This document shows, in pieces, positions 1-8,237 of a stretch of 64,000 nucleotides of DNA (positions within the stretch are counted from its first letter, which is position 1; every line of letters begins with the position of its first letter). The notes below the pieces were generated by a model. It saw nothing but the letters and a program-made list of their open reading frames with translations. It did no database searches and had not been told where the DNA came from. Origin of the DNA: Salinibacterium sp. NK8237 (GTDB taxonomy: Bacteria; Actinomycetota; Actinomycetes; Actinomycetales; Microbacteriaceae); NCBI RefSeq assembly GCF_015864955.1, contig NZ_JADYWE010000002.1:128326-192325 (forward strand). The letters are read 5' to 3'. The translations under genes were made by a program, and so were the position numbers.

Positions 1-138
1 AATCGCATGTGGATCCAACTCATCCCGGTTGCACTGTTCTACGTGCTGATTGCCTTGGGCATCGGTGAGTGGCGCCGTCGATCTACCGCTGCGGGGCAGG
101 CTCCCGCGTCGGTGACCTCAGACACGCAGTCGATATAG
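1..138 (+). CDS. C-terminal tail of a membrane protein (partial, runs off the left edge)
   Basis: An open frame enters from the left edge and ends at TAG 136-138. The 45 visible residues hold one hydrophobic stretch (IQLIPVALFYVLIALGIG) followed by a basic RRR and a polar tail, the usual look of a last membrane helix with a cytoplasmic end. Polysaccharide genes follow on the same strand, so a flippase, polymerase or glycosyltransferase of the same locus is likely. The family cannot be told from this fragment. Confidence 0.6.
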   Translation, partial: NRMWIQLIPVALFYVLIALGIGEWRRRSTAAGQAPASVTSDTQSI

Positions 139-214
139 TTGCTGTGGCGTGCTTGTGCCCGGATTTAGTTGAGCGGGTGCGGCGCCTTTTTGCGTTCTGG
201 AGTGCGGAGAGAAC

Positions 215-1297
215 TTGCTGAAGAAACTGAAAGCTATCGCGACACATCTGTTGGCGATCACGTGGATTCGAAAAACCTACGAACTTGTCAATCGCGTATT
301 TCTCGAGACGTTCGGCTCGAGTCGAATTCTGGCGCACTTTTTCTACATGTTCTCGTTCTTGGCGTTCAACCGCGAGCAGGCGGCAGTGCTGCGCGGCCGC
401 CGCAATTACTACCGCAACAAGAACCAAGACCGCACTTCGCGGGTAGAGCTTCGCCGCAATATCCACCGCCTCGAGAAGGGCATCATCATGATGCCGCGGC
501 GCGATGTCTTTGCGCGCGATTACATCACCGAGACGGTGGAGTTCTACGAACTGGCTGCGCGCCAGTGCTCCACCGACCCCAACTCACTCGAGACGAGCGA
601 GGTCGAGTGGGCTCATAACGTGCTCACCGAGTACTTCCGAGTCAGCACCGGCTCGGACCCTGTCGTGGATGCTGCGCGCACACGTTTCTCCGAACTCAGC
701 TACAGCCCCGCTGACACCAGCAAAGTTCCGTACGCCAAGAAGAACCTCTCCGACATCAGCTACGAACAGCTGCACGAGCTCGCGATGCAACGCCGCTCGG
801 TGCGCTGGTTCGAACAGAAGCCTGTGCCGCGAGAGTTGGTCGACAAGGCTCTGATCATCGGCCGCCAAGCGCCAACAGCGTGCAACCGGCTTCCTTATGA
901 ATTCCGTGTTTTTGATGATCCGGAAATGGTCAAGACTGTCGCCGGATTGCCGTTCGGTGCGGCCGGGTATGCGCAGAACATCCCGACCATCATCGTGGTT
1001 GTCGGCAAGCTCGAGAGCTACTTCAGCCCGCGCGATCGTCACGCGATCTACATCGACTCGTCGCTGGCAGCGATGTCGTTCATGTACGGCCTCGAGACTC
1101 TGGGCCTGAGTTCAAGCGTGATCAACTGGCCAGACTTTGAGCCCCTCGAAGCGAAGATGCAGAAGACTCTGGGTCTTGACGTGACCGATCGCGTGATCAT
1201 GCTGATTGCCGTCGGATACGCCAACCCCGACGGCCTCGTGCCGTACTCGCAGAAGAAGGAACTCGACACATTCCGCTCGTACAACCAGTTGCGATGA
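215..1297 (+). CDS. Nitroreductase-family protein with N-terminal extension, polysaccharide locus
   Basis: The C-terminal half is a nitroreductase-like FMN domain. It opens with RRSVRWF at about residue 193 (the FMN-phosphate-contacting RRSxRxF motif) and continues with RQAPTACNRLPYEFRVF. About 180 residues of basic, partly hydrophobic sequence precede it and are not part of a standard nitroreductase (about 200 aa). The start is TTG 215 behind GGAGAG at 206-211; no better upstream start is visible. The stop overlaps the next start (ATGA), so it is translationally coupled to the flippase-like gene. Nitroreductase-like proteins of this kind occur beside pyruvyl transferases in polysaccharide loci; the substrate is unknown. 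Confidence 0.8.
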   Translation: MLKKLKAIATHLLAITWIRKTYELVNRVFLETFGSSRILAHFFYMFSFLAFNREQAAVLRGRRNYYRNKNQDRTSRVELRRNIHRLEKGIIMMPRRDVFARDYITETVEFYELAARQCSTDPNSLETSEVEWAHNVLTEYFRVSTGSDPVVDAARTRFSELSYSPADTSKVPYAKKNLSDISYEQLHELAMQRRSVRWFEQKPVPRELVDKALIIGRQAPTACNRLPYEFRVFDDPEMVKTVAGLPFGAAGYAQNIPTIIVVVGKLESYFSPRDRHAIYIDSSLAAMSFMYGLETLGLSSSVINWPDFEPLEAKMQKTLGLDVTDRVIMLIAVGYANPDGLVPYSQKKELDTFRSYNQLR

Positions 1298-2277
1298 CGA
1301 CGCCATCATCCTCGGGAGCGCGCAAGCGACTGCTGCGCTGGGGCCTCACCGTCGTTGTTCTTTCGCTAGTCGCAGTGTTGTTCTGGCGAGCTCTCGCCGA
1401 CAACTGGGTCGAGGTTCAGGCGCAACACCTGCAGTTCAATTGGCTCATGGTCGTGGCAGTGGTGCTCTTCGCGGTGGCGGTTCCGGTCTCAGGATTGTTG
1501 TGGGGCGCGATCGTCAACAGGCTGAGCCCGACGACCACGGTGACTCCGCGCGAGGCGATGGCGGTTCATTCGGCATCGTGGCTTCTCAAGTACGTCCCTG
1601 GCCAGGTCGGCTCGTTGCTCAACAAAGTGATCTGGGGCAAGAAGCGCGGCATCAGCCGCAGCATCATGGTTATCTCGTTTATCTACGAGAACGTGTTCCT
1701 ACAGGTGTCGTCAATCGTGCCGAGCGCAGCAATTCTGCTGGTGAGCGTTGGCCTCGTCATCTTCCAAGACAACCCTGTCACGGTATTGCTGCCGATTCTG
1801 GCGCTCATACCGCTGCTGATGGTTCTCGATCGTCGGCTTTTTCACCCCGTGCTCAATTTCGGCGCCAAGCGCATCCTCAAGCAAGAGCTCCCGCGCGAAT
1901 ACTTCTTGCCCCCGGCAGCGGTCGGTAGGTACCTCCTCGGGTTTGTAGTGCCGCGCGTCATCAACGGTGTCGGCTTCGTCTTCGTCGCGTCGTCGTTTCT
2001 TGACCTCGAGCCATCAGCATGGCTTCCGCTAGCAGCTACCTATGTGCTCGCGGGCGCGATCGGCATCTTGGCGGTATTCGTGCCGAGCGGACTTGGCGTG
2101 CGCGAAGCAGTCATTTTTGTTTTCGCTCTGCAGTACATGACGCCAGCGCAAGCTGTCATCCTCTCGCTCCTGGCTCGACTGCTCAGCACCGTTGCGGATG
2201 CCGTGGTTGCGTTGTTTTATGGAATGCTGACTCTGTGGCTCAAGCGTCGCCCCCCTCAGCTCACTCCGAGTGGATGA
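1294..2277 (+). CDS. Flippase-like membrane protein (lysylphosphatidylglycerol synthase TM family)
   Basis: A 327-aa integral membrane protein with about eight hydrophobic segments and the LPG-synthase/UPF0104 pattern, including KYVPGQVGSLLNKVIWGKKRG near residue 95 and a late PSGLGVREAVIF motif near residue 265, which is diagnostic of this superfamily. It lacks the soluble acyltransferase domain of MprF. Members often sit in glycolipid or polysaccharide loci and are thought to move lipid-linked intermediates across the membrane. Its ATG overlaps the stop of the nitroreductase-family gene by 4 nt. Family assignment is firm; the lipid moved is not known. Confidence 0.85.
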   Translation: MTTPSSSGARKRLLRWGLTVVVLSLVAVLFWRALADNWVEVQAQHLQFNWLMVVAVVLFAVAVPVSGLLWGAIVNRLSPTTTVTPREAMAVHSASWLLKYVPGQVGSLLNKVIWGKKRGISRSIMVISFIYENVFLQVSSIVPSAAILLVSVGLVIFQDNPVTVLLPILALIPLLMVLDRRLFHPVLNFGAKRILKQELPREYFLPPAAVGRYLLGFVVPRVINGVGFVFVASSFLDLEPSAWLPLAATYVLAGAIGILAVFVPSGLGVREAVIFVFALQYMTPAQAVILSLLARLLSTVADAVVALFYGMLTLWLKRRPPQLTPSG

Positions 2278-2360
2278 CGGACGCCAGGAGACTGCGTTCG
2301 TTTACCTCAGCGGTCTAAAGTTCGCACCACACCCTTTTTACTTCTGGAGCTGATTTTTTC

Positions 2361-3341
2361 GTGAAGGTTTTTGTTCAGATCCCGTGCCTGAATGAGGAGA
2401 CGACTCTTCCTTCGGTGTTGGAGTCGATTCCGCGCGAAATTGCGGGCGTCGACGAACTGCACATTCTTGTTATCGACGACGGCTCGACCGACCGCACCAT
2501 CGAGGTCGCGAAAGCGCACGGCGTCACTCACTTCGTGCGCCATCCGGGTAACCGTGGGCTCGCCCGTTCCTTCTCTGACGGCGTGAGCTATGCCCTCGCG
2601 CAGGGTGCTGACATTGTCGTCAACACCGATGGCGACAATCAGTACCCTCAGAACCGCATCCCCGACCTCATCGCCCCGTTGATGAATGGCTCTGCAGACA
2701 TTGCCATCGGTGACCGTCAAACGGCGACCATCGCGCACTTCTCGCCGTTCAAGCGCTTGCTCCAGCGATTCGGTAGCCGCGTGGTAAACATGGCTGCAGG
2801 CACAGATGTTCCGGATGCCGCGAGCGGTTTTCGCGCCTACTCGCGTGAGTCGCTGTTGCGCCTCAACGTTGTGACTGAGTTCAGCTATTGCATGGAAACG
2901 ATCATTCAGGCCGGTCACAAGCGCATGCGTCTGGCCAGCGTTCCGATCGAGACGAATGCCAAGACTCGCGAGTCGCGCTTGTTCTCGTCGATGTGGCAGC
3001 ACGTGGGGGAGTCCGCTCGGGCGATCATCCGCAGCTATCTCATGTTCCGCCCGCTGGCGTTCTTCTTGCCGCTCGGCACGGGGCTGACAATCGCGTCACT
3101 CGTTCCGTTCGTTCGCTACTTGATCCTGTGGCTGTCGGGCACGGCAGGCGATCACATTCAGTCGCTTATTTTGGGCGCGGCACTTCTCGTCGGCGGGCTG
3201 CTGAGCTTCGCGCTCGGACTGCTCGCTGACCTTATGCGGATCAACCGCATCCTGCTCGAAGACTCGATGGAGCGAACCAAACGAATTGAGTTTGGTCCGG
3301 GCTACACCGCAACGAAACTGAAGGGCCAGTCGCACGAATGA
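2361..3341 (+). CDS. Family 2 glycosyltransferase, dolichyl-phosphate mannosyltransferase type
   Basis: The 326-aa protein begins with a GT-A fold: VQIPCLNEETTLPSVL, then the nucleotide-binding DDGSTDRT at about residue 38 and the metal-binding NTDGDNQY near residue 88. Two hydrophobic segments after residue 225 (LAFFLPLGTGLTIAS and SLILGAALLVGGLLSFAL) anchor the C-terminus in the membrane, as in undecaprenyl- or dolichyl-phosphate sugar transferases. The start is GTG 2361 with GGAG about 12 nt upstream. The stop overlaps the pyruvyl transferase start (ATGA), so sugar transfer and pyruvylation probably act on one polymer. Confidence 0.88.
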   Translation: MKVFVQIPCLNEETTLPSVLESIPREIAGVDELHILVIDDGSTDRTIEVAKAHGVTHFVRHPGNRGLARSFSDGVSYALAQGADIVVNTDGDNQYPQNRIPDLIAPLMNGSADIAIGDRQTATIAHFSPFKRLLQRFGSRVVNMAAGTDVPDAASGFRAYSRESLLRLNVVTEFSYCMETIIQAGHKRMRLASVPIETNAKTRESRLFSSMWQHVGESARAIIRSYLMFRPLAFFLPLGTGLTIASLVPFVRYLILWLSGTAGDHIQSLILGAALLVGGLLSFALGLLADLMRINRILLEDSMERTKRIEFGPGYTATKLKGQSHE

Positions 3342-4573
3342 CCGCTCCCCACATCACCATCATTGGTTCCGCGTTAGCGGGCAATAAGGGCGCTTCAGCG
3401 ATGCTGGAAAGCGCGATTCAAACGTTGAGCCCGCGCGTTCCTGGCGTTAGCTTCACGCTTCTCAGCATGTACCCCGAGGAAGATCGCGCGCAGAACTCTT
3501 ACGACAACCTCGAGATTGTGGCGGCTCAGCCTCGCCAGCTCGGCGTCACTATCAACTCGCTGGCATTGCTCTACCGCATCCTCCCGCCGCTTCGCCCACT
3601 GCTGCGCCAACGCTCGAAGGCGATCGGGGCCTTGGCCAAATCGCAGGTTCTTCTCGACCAGGGCGGCATTACGTTCACCGATGGCCGGGAGAAGTTTCTT
3701 CTCTACAACGTGGCATCCATTCTTCCGGCGATGTTCGTGAAAACTCCTGTCTTTAAGTGCGCTCAAGCAATTGGGCCTTTCACGAATCCGGTGAACCGCC
3801 GAGCCGCACGCTTCTTCTTGCCCAAGGTGCACACCATCGTGACCCGTGGTGCTAAGACGCACGAGTTCGCTGAGGGCCTAGGGCTGAAGAACCTCGTCGC
3901 GGGTGCCGACTATGCCTTCTCGTTGGAACTCGATGGCACCGAGCATGACGAGGTGGCGAAGCAATTCGATCTGTCGTTCTTCGAGGCCGGCACGGTTGTT
4001 GGCTTGTCGCCGAGTGTCGTCTTGCAGAAGAAGGTCGATGCTCGGGATGGTGACTACATCGGTCAGACGGCTGACTTCGTCACGCACCTTCTCCAGTCGG
4101 GTCGCAAGGTCGTGCTTCTTCCGCACAGTGCTCGGGATGGCTCCACAAAGACCCACAACAACGACTTGCCTCTCTGCCGCGAAATCTCTGAACGCGTAGG
4201 TGCGCATAAGAACCTGCTCTTCATCGACAAGGAGCTGCCGTCACAGCAGCTGCGATTCATTATCGGTGAATGCGATCTCTTCGTCGCCAGTCGCTTTCAC
4301 GCCATGGTGTCGGCTCTGGCCATGGCGGTGCCCACCCTCGTCATTGGGTGGAGCCATAAGTATCAAGAAGTACTCGAGATGTTTGACGCCGAGGAATGGG
4401 CGATGCCGCACAGCGAAGCCGAGCTGGGGGCGCTCGTGAAGCGTTTCGAAGAACTCTCAGAAGCGCGCACCGAGGTGGCTGCATCGCTGCAGAGGCACTT
4501 GCCCACGGTTCGCCGGCGCTCTCTTGCGCAGGCAGATCTCATCGCGAAGATTGTGACTGACGGGGCCGCCTAG
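3338..4573 (+). CDS. Polysaccharide pyruvyl transferase family protein
   Basis: The 411-aa protein opens with an N-terminal nucleotide-fold segment (IIGSALAGNKGASAMLESAI) and has the family's LLDQGGITFTDG, AQAIGPFTNPVNRR, LLPHSARDGS and ASRFHAMVSALAMAVPTLVIGWSHKY blocks, the last holding the conserved RFH near residue 325. CsaB/WcaK-type enzymes move pyruvate from phosphoenolpyruvate onto sugars of capsule or cell-wall polymers, often creating attachment sites for S-layer homology proteins. The gene is coupled to the glycosyltransferase by ATGA and is the last gene of the cluster; the next genes point the other way. Confidence 0.9.
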   Translation: MTAPHITIIGSALAGNKGASAMLESAIQTLSPRVPGVSFTLLSMYPEEDRAQNSYDNLEIVAAQPRQLGVTINSLALLYRILPPLRPLLRQRSKAIGALAKSQVLLDQGGITFTDGREKFLLYNVASILPAMFVKTPVFKCAQAIGPFTNPVNRRAARFFLPKVHTIVTRGAKTHEFAEGLGLKNLVAGADYAFSLELDGTEHDEVAKQFDLSFFEAGTVVGLSPSVVLQKKVDARDGDYIGQTADFVTHLLQSGRKVVLLPHSARDGSTKTHNNDLPLCREISERVGAHKNLLFIDKELPSQQLRFIIGECDLFVASRFHAMVSALAMAVPTLVIGWSHKYQEVLEMFDAEEWAMPHSEAELGALVKRFEELSEARTEVAASLQRHLPTVRRRSLAQADLIAKIVTDGAA

Positions 4574-4598
4574 CCACATTCGACTTCACCCAGGCTGG

Positions 4599-5513
4599 CT
4601 AGTGGTGGTGCACGTGCTCTTCGTCGATGTTACTTTCGGGCTCGATCTGGAACGTTGAGTGTTCGATGCTCAGTTCAAAGTGTTCGGCGACGCATTTTTG
4701 CAGCGCGGGCAGCATCTCGGCGGCGTGACCGTCGCGGAAGCACGCGTCGCCAACAATGACGTGTGCGGTGAGCACGGGCAGGTCAGACGAGATGCGCGTG
4801 ATGTGCAGGTCGTGCACGGCAGTGACGTGTTCCATGGCCATGATGTGGGCGCGCACCGCTTCGGGGTCGATACCCTTCGGGGTGGATTCCAGCAGCACTC
4901 CGAGGCTGGCTTTCAGCAGGATGATGGTGCGGGGCACGATCAGCAGGGCGATCAGGATGCCGACCACGGCATCCGCCTGATACCAGCCGAAGAGGGCGAT
5001 CACGATTGCGCTGATGATGACGCCGACGGAACCGAGCGCGTCGTTGACGACTTCGAGGAACGCGGCTTTCATGTTGAGGTTGGAGTTGCGGCCGCCGGTC
5101 AGCACGACCATGGCGGCGAGGTTGGCGAGGAGACCGATGATTCCGAAGATCAGCAAGCCGGTTGGCTGAATCTCTGGTGGGTCGAAGAGGCGGCGCACGC
5201 CTTCAACGAGGGCGTAGATTCCGACGGCGAAGAGCAGGCTCGATTGCGCCATGGCACTCAATACTTCGGTGCGCTTGAGACCCCACGAGTGTTTGCTGGT
5301 AGCGGGGCGCTGCATGAGACCAGCAGCGAGCAGAGCCATGAGCAGGCCGGCAGAGTCGGTGAGCATGTGGGCGGTGTCGACGAGCAGCGCAAGGCTGCCG
5401 GTGACGATCGCCCCGATGGCCTGGGCGATGACAACGCCAACGGTGATGATGAACGCGATCAGTAGCCGAGTGCGGTTGCTGGTGCCCGCGCCGTGGTCGT
5501 GCCCGGCACCCAT
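4599..5513 (-). CDS. Cation diffusion facilitator (CDF) metal exporter
   Basis: The 304-aa protein has six predicted membrane helices and a cytoplasmic C-terminal ferredoxin-like domain (DLHITRISSDLPVLTAHVIV). Helix 2 carries the metal ligands DTAHMLTD (HxxxD). Helix 5 has EVVNDALGSVG, with the second Asp kept but an Asn/Glu context instead of His. The N-terminus (GAGHDHGAG) and the C-terminus (EEHVHHH) are rich in His. The family exports Zn, Co, Cd or Ni by proton antiport. The stop of the upstream ArsR gene overlaps its ATG by one base (TGATG), so sensor and exporter form one operon; the substrate is probably Zn, Co or Ni. Confidence 0.92.
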   Translation of the reverse strand: MGAGHDHGAGTSNRTRLLIAFIITVGVVIAQAIGAIVTGSLALLVDTAHMLTDSAGLLMALLAAGLMQRPATSKHSWGLKRTEVLSAMAQSSLLFAVGIYALVEGVRRLFDPPEIQPTGLLIFGIIGLLANLAAMVVLTGGRNSNLNMKAAFLEVVNDALGSVGVIISAIVIALFGWYQADAVVGILIALLIVPRTIILLKASLGVLLESTPKGIDPEAVRAHIMAMEHVTAVHDLHITRISSDLPVLTAHVIVGDACFRDGHAAEMLPALQKCVAEHFELSIEHSTFQIEPESNIDEEHVHHH

Positions 5514-5902
5514 CAGTGTGCTCTGCTGGGTTGGGCGTTGGTGGCAGCAACGTCGGGCGCGTGATGGCTGTGACGCACGGTGCCATCGACAGCATGCTCC
5601 GCTTGGAACACGGCAACGCGGATGAGTTCGAGCGCGTGCTCGTTGCTGAGTCGGTAATAGACACGGGCGCCTTCGTGGCGCGTGGTGACGACTCGGCTCA
5701 TGCGCAGTTTCGCGAGGTGTTGAGACACCGTGGCCTGCGGCTTGGAGACACGTTCCGCGATCTCGCCGACGGCTAGTTCGCCTTCGCGAAGGGAGAGAAC
5801 GATACGAAAGCGGGTGGCATCGGCGAGCAGGGAGAAGATTTCGACAGCGACTGAAACATAGTCGTCGCTGGGGTCTGACCAGTCAGAAATATCTGCGCTC
5901 AC
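5513..5902 (-). CDS. ArsR-family metal-sensing repressor
   Basis: A 129-aa winged-helix protein with ADATRFRIVLSL, a recognition helix region QATVSQHLAKLRMSRVV and a beta-wing ending GARVYYRLSN. It has no cysteine, so it is not an ArsR/CadC thiol sensor. The last helix carries EHALELIRVAVFQAEH followed by RHSHH, resembling the His/Asp alpha-5 site of NmtR-type Ni/Co and Zn sensors. It is coupled to the CDF exporter. The start is GTG 5902. An upstream TTGATA - 17 nt - GATTAT pair leaves 6 nt before the GTG, so the mRNA may be leaderless and self-regulated. Confidence 0.9.
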   Translation of the reverse strand: MSADISDWSDPSDDYVSVAVEIFSLLADATRFRIVLSLREGELAVGEIAERVSKPQATVSQHLAKLRMSRVVTTRHEGARVYYRLSNEHALELIRVAVFQAEHAVDGTVRHSHHAPDVAATNAQPSRAH

Positions 5903-5935
5903 ACGAATATAATCACATGCGCAGGTTCGAATATC
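5903..5935 (-). promoter_or_regulatory. Candidate promoter/operator of the arsR-CDF operon
   Basis: Read on the minus strand, TTGATA is followed after 17 nt by GATTAT, then 6 nt to GTG 5902. ATATTCG occurs twice as a direct repeat 17 nt apart, and TGCGC/GCGCA arms lie around the -10 region. No clean 12-2-12 ArsR palindrome is visible, so the exact operator is uncertain. Confidence 0.4.
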
Positions 5936-6010
5936 AATAGCTCCGCACAGTTCACGGCTGCCACGCAGCGACTATGCGGCCGAGGGTGCGGTGAAGGCAG
6001 CGGGCTGGTT

Positions 6011-6271
6011 CTACCCGCGCGCTTCTGTGCTTGCGGGCCGGAACTGCCGGGCGTGGCGGGCTTGAGCCTCATCGAGCGTGGCGCAGGTGCCTAATGGCCT
6101 AGCGAGGTGATCGGTGATGAAGAATTCACCGGAAGCACTTCGCTCGATCATTCCAGCAAATTCTCCGGCGGCATTGCCAACCCAGAGACCCGTCTGGATG
6201 GTCGTCCACACGACGGTGGGGCGTGCTCGGTCTGTCGAACTTTCGGTCGGCCGGGGCGCGGCAATCGTCAT
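6011..6271 (-). CDS. Small hypothetical protein
   Basis: An 86-aa protein with a clear AAGGAG ribosome site 9 nt upstream of ATG 6271, which is the main reason to trust it. The centre reads WTTIQTGLWVGNAAGEFAGM and FFITDHLARPLGTCATLDEA, the look of a small folded domain of strands and one helix. No signal peptide or membrane helix is seen. I do not recognise a named family. It stands alone between the arsR operon and a small membrane protein gene on the same strand. Confidence 0.6.
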   Translation of the reverse strand: MTIAAPRPTESSTDRARPTVVWTTIQTGLWVGNAAGEFAGMIERSASGEFFITDHLARPLGTCATLDEAQARHARQFRPASTEARG

Positions 6272-6429
6272 AGTTTTTTACTCCTTCGAGTTCACACTAT
6301 TGAAGACCTCAGACACTTCAGTGGTGCATCCCGTTGCTGTTCGGGTTTTGCTAACTAAGATTCAACTCCTCGCAAGCGCGTCTGTCGAGCCTTCATTCGA
6401 GCAATTTCTTTGTTCGTAACATTTGCGGC

Positions 6430-6741
6430 TCAAGCGGGCGTCGGTTGCTCTTCTGCGCGTACATCATCCAGCATCTTGCGGCGTCCGATGAGGAACCAGC
6501 AGAGCGGGCCCGCGATCGTAATGACAAGCGATATTGCTACCCACGCGGCGAGCTCGATACCCCGCAGGGTGGCGCGATTGCGATAGATCGACACGAGCGC
6601 GAGCACGGAGACGATAGCTGAGGTGAGGCCCAGCACGACGAAAAATCCGATGTAGGCGAACCAGAAGATCATCATGAAGATGATCGCGACTGCTGCCGAT
6701 CCGTCGGGTCCACCATTGCTCACTGCTGCAAAAATGCTCAT
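6430..6741 (-). CDS. Small membrane protein, PLDc_N-like
   Basis: A 103-aa protein with two or three hydrophobic segments (AAVAIIFMMIFWFAYIGFFV, then a middle helix, then LAAWVAISLVITIAGPLCWF) ending in LIGRRKML. The W...P..W/F..GRR ending is typical of the phospholipase D N-terminal-like (PLDc_N) module, found on its own in many actinobacterial membrane proteins of unknown role. A TACCCT box lies exactly 6 nt before ATG 6741 with no ribosome site, so the transcript is probably leaderless. Confidence 0.7.
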   Translation of the reverse strand: MSIFAAVSNGGPDGSAAVAIIFMMIFWFAYIGFFVVLGLTSAIVSVLALVSIYRNRATLRGIELAAWVAISLVITIAGPLCWFLIGRRKMLDDVRAEEQPTPA

Positions 6742-7031
6742 GTTTTAAGGGTACCGTGCGTGAGCGGCGCACCATAGCCCTCAAAGGGGCGTCGTGTCAT
6801 TGCGTTCGGCGCAATAAAGCTGCACGAAGTCGACCGCGAGACGAGGCGGCTATCCGGCACTACCCGCCGGGAGATATCATCGACTAAGAGTGGCTCGGAG
6901 CAGTGCTGATCGTTGCCGAACACTCGACTGATTCGCTTTCTGCGGTGGCGGCTCGGTCTAGTAGCGCTTGAGGCTCAAGGCCCGAGTCGCATCCGATTGG
7001 CATTCCTTATTTCTCGTTTCAGAAAGCCGCC
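6742..7031. other. Intergenic region between divergent genes
   Basis: About 290 nt separate the PLDc_N-like gene and the threonine aldolase gene. The left edge holds the probable leaderless promoter (TACCCT on the minus strand, 6748-6753). No RNA gene, convincing ORF or strong hairpin is visible in the rest. Confidence 0.5.
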
Positions 7032-8081
7032 ATGACTCCGACCGATTCCATCCTGCGTGGCTACCTGAGCGACAATGCTGCCGGCGCTTCGCCGCAGATT
7101 CTGGATGCCGTTGTCGCGGCATCCGCGGGCCCTGCTGCGCCTTATGGAAACGATGCGCTCACGGCTCAGATGCGCGCCAAGATGGCGGCAGCGTTCGAGT
7201 GCGACCTTGAGGTATTTGCGGTCGGCACCGGATCAGCGGCTAACGGAATCGGCCTTGCTTCGCTCACGCGGCCGTGGGGCAGCATTCTCGCGCACGCCGA
7301 CAGCCACATCCAGAACGACGAGGCCGGTGCTCCCGAGTTCTTTACCGATGGCTCAAAGATTGTGTTGCTCGGAGGCGAGCACTCCAAGATAGACCCCGAC
7401 GAGTTGCGGGTCGCTGTGAAAGCTGGTCGCGGCGACGTGCACAGCGTTCAGGCCTCCGTGCTCAGCATCACGCAGGTCACCGAGACGGGCAGCGTGTACA
7501 CGATCGACGAATTGCGCGTACTGACAGACATTGCGCGCGAGGCTGGACTGCGCATCCACATGGATGGCGCTCGCTTTGCAAACGCTCTCGTCGCCCTCGA
7601 TGTGAGCCCCGCCGAGATGACGTGGAAGCTTGGCGTCGACATGCTCTCGTTCGGGGCGACCAAGAATGGCGCGCTGACGGCGGATGCCATTGTCTGCTTT
7701 GACCCGACTCTGGCGACTGAACTGTCGTTCCGTCACAAGCGCGGCGGCCAGCTCACCTCCAAGATGCGGTTCCAGGCCGCCCAGCTCGACGCGTATTTGA
7801 CCGATGACCTCTGGCTCGACAACGCGCGCCAAGCCAATGCGATGGCCGCGCGCCTTCGCGCGGGAATCGCGGATGTCGCGGGCGTCACTGTCACGAGCGA
7901 GCCCGGCAGCAACATCCTCTTCGCTGTCTTCTCTGACGAACTTACTGAAGCCCTCCACGATCGCGGCTTCGGTTTCTACGCCAACCGTTGGGAGCCCGGT
8001 GTCGTGCGCATCGTGGTGTCGTTCGCGCACCAAGCCGCCGACATCGACGAGTTCGTCGCTGCCATCCGCGAGCTCGCGTAG
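7032..8081 (+). CDS. ltaE: Low-specificity L-threonine aldolase
   Basis: A 349-aa fold-type I PLP enzyme that cleaves threonine (and allo-threonine) to glycine and acetaldehyde. Family blocks are YGNDALTAQM (residues 38-47), AHADSHIQNDEAGA with the ring-stacking His, RIHMDGARFANA with the PLP-nitrogen Asp178 and Arg181, and SFGATKNGAL with the Schiff-base Lys211. Length and start (ATG 7032) fit the family. It is monocistronic; its TAG stop lies inside the first unit of a 26-bp tandem repeat and a bidirectional hairpin terminator follows. Confidence 0.93.
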   Translation: MTPTDSILRGYLSDNAAGASPQILDAVVAASAGPAAPYGNDALTAQMRAKMAAAFECDLEVFAVGTGSAANGIGLASLTRPWGSILAHADSHIQNDEAGAPEFFTDGSKIVLLGGEHSKIDPDELRVAVKAGRGDVHSVQASVLSITQVTETGSVYTIDELRVLTDIAREAGLRIHMDGARFANALVALDVSPAEMTWKLGVDMLSFGATKNGALTADAIVCFDPTLATELSFRHKRGGQLTSKMRFQAAQLDAYLTDDLWLDNARQANAMAARLRAGIADVAGVTVTSEPGSNILFAVFSDELTEALHDRGFGFYANRWEPGVVRIVVSFAHQAADIDEFVAAIRELA

Positions 8082-8150
8082 CGCGCACGCCTAGCGCGCA
8101 TCCGTAGCGCGCACGCCTAGCGCGCATCCGTAGCGCGCACGCCTAGCGCT
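8077..8150. repeat. 26-bp tandem repeat, 2.8 copies, at the end of ltaE
   Basis: Units start at 8077, 8103 and 8129 (the last is 22 nt long) and are identical to each other except for the final base of the array. The core is GCGCGCACGCCTAGCGCGCA. The first unit contains the end of the ltaE coding sequence, including TAG 8079-8081. Each unit holds TAGCGCGC twice in slightly different contexts, so the unit itself looks like an old 13-14 nt duplication. Confidence 0.85.
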
Positions 8151-8164
8151 AACGTCTTAAACGG

Positions 8165-8216
8165 AACTGGCCCGACGCACACGCGCCGTGATGGCGAAGT
8201 GTTCGTCGGGCCAGTT
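8165..8216. terminator. Bidirectional terminator between ltaE and the MFS exporter
   Basis: AACTGGCCCGACG (8165-8177) pairs perfectly with CGTCGGGCCAGTT (8204-8216). The 26-nt loop can extend the helix (CACAC with GTGT, CGCC with GGCG). It lies between two convergent genes and serves both strands. Confidence 0.8.
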
Positions 8217-8237
8217 TCATAGGCGAGCCAGCGCCAA

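Noticed and set aside
4659..5465. A 268-codon plus-strand frame opposite the CDF exporter
   Set aside because: It is Asp/Gly/His-rich, the mirror of membrane-helix codons, and the CDF protein is certain.
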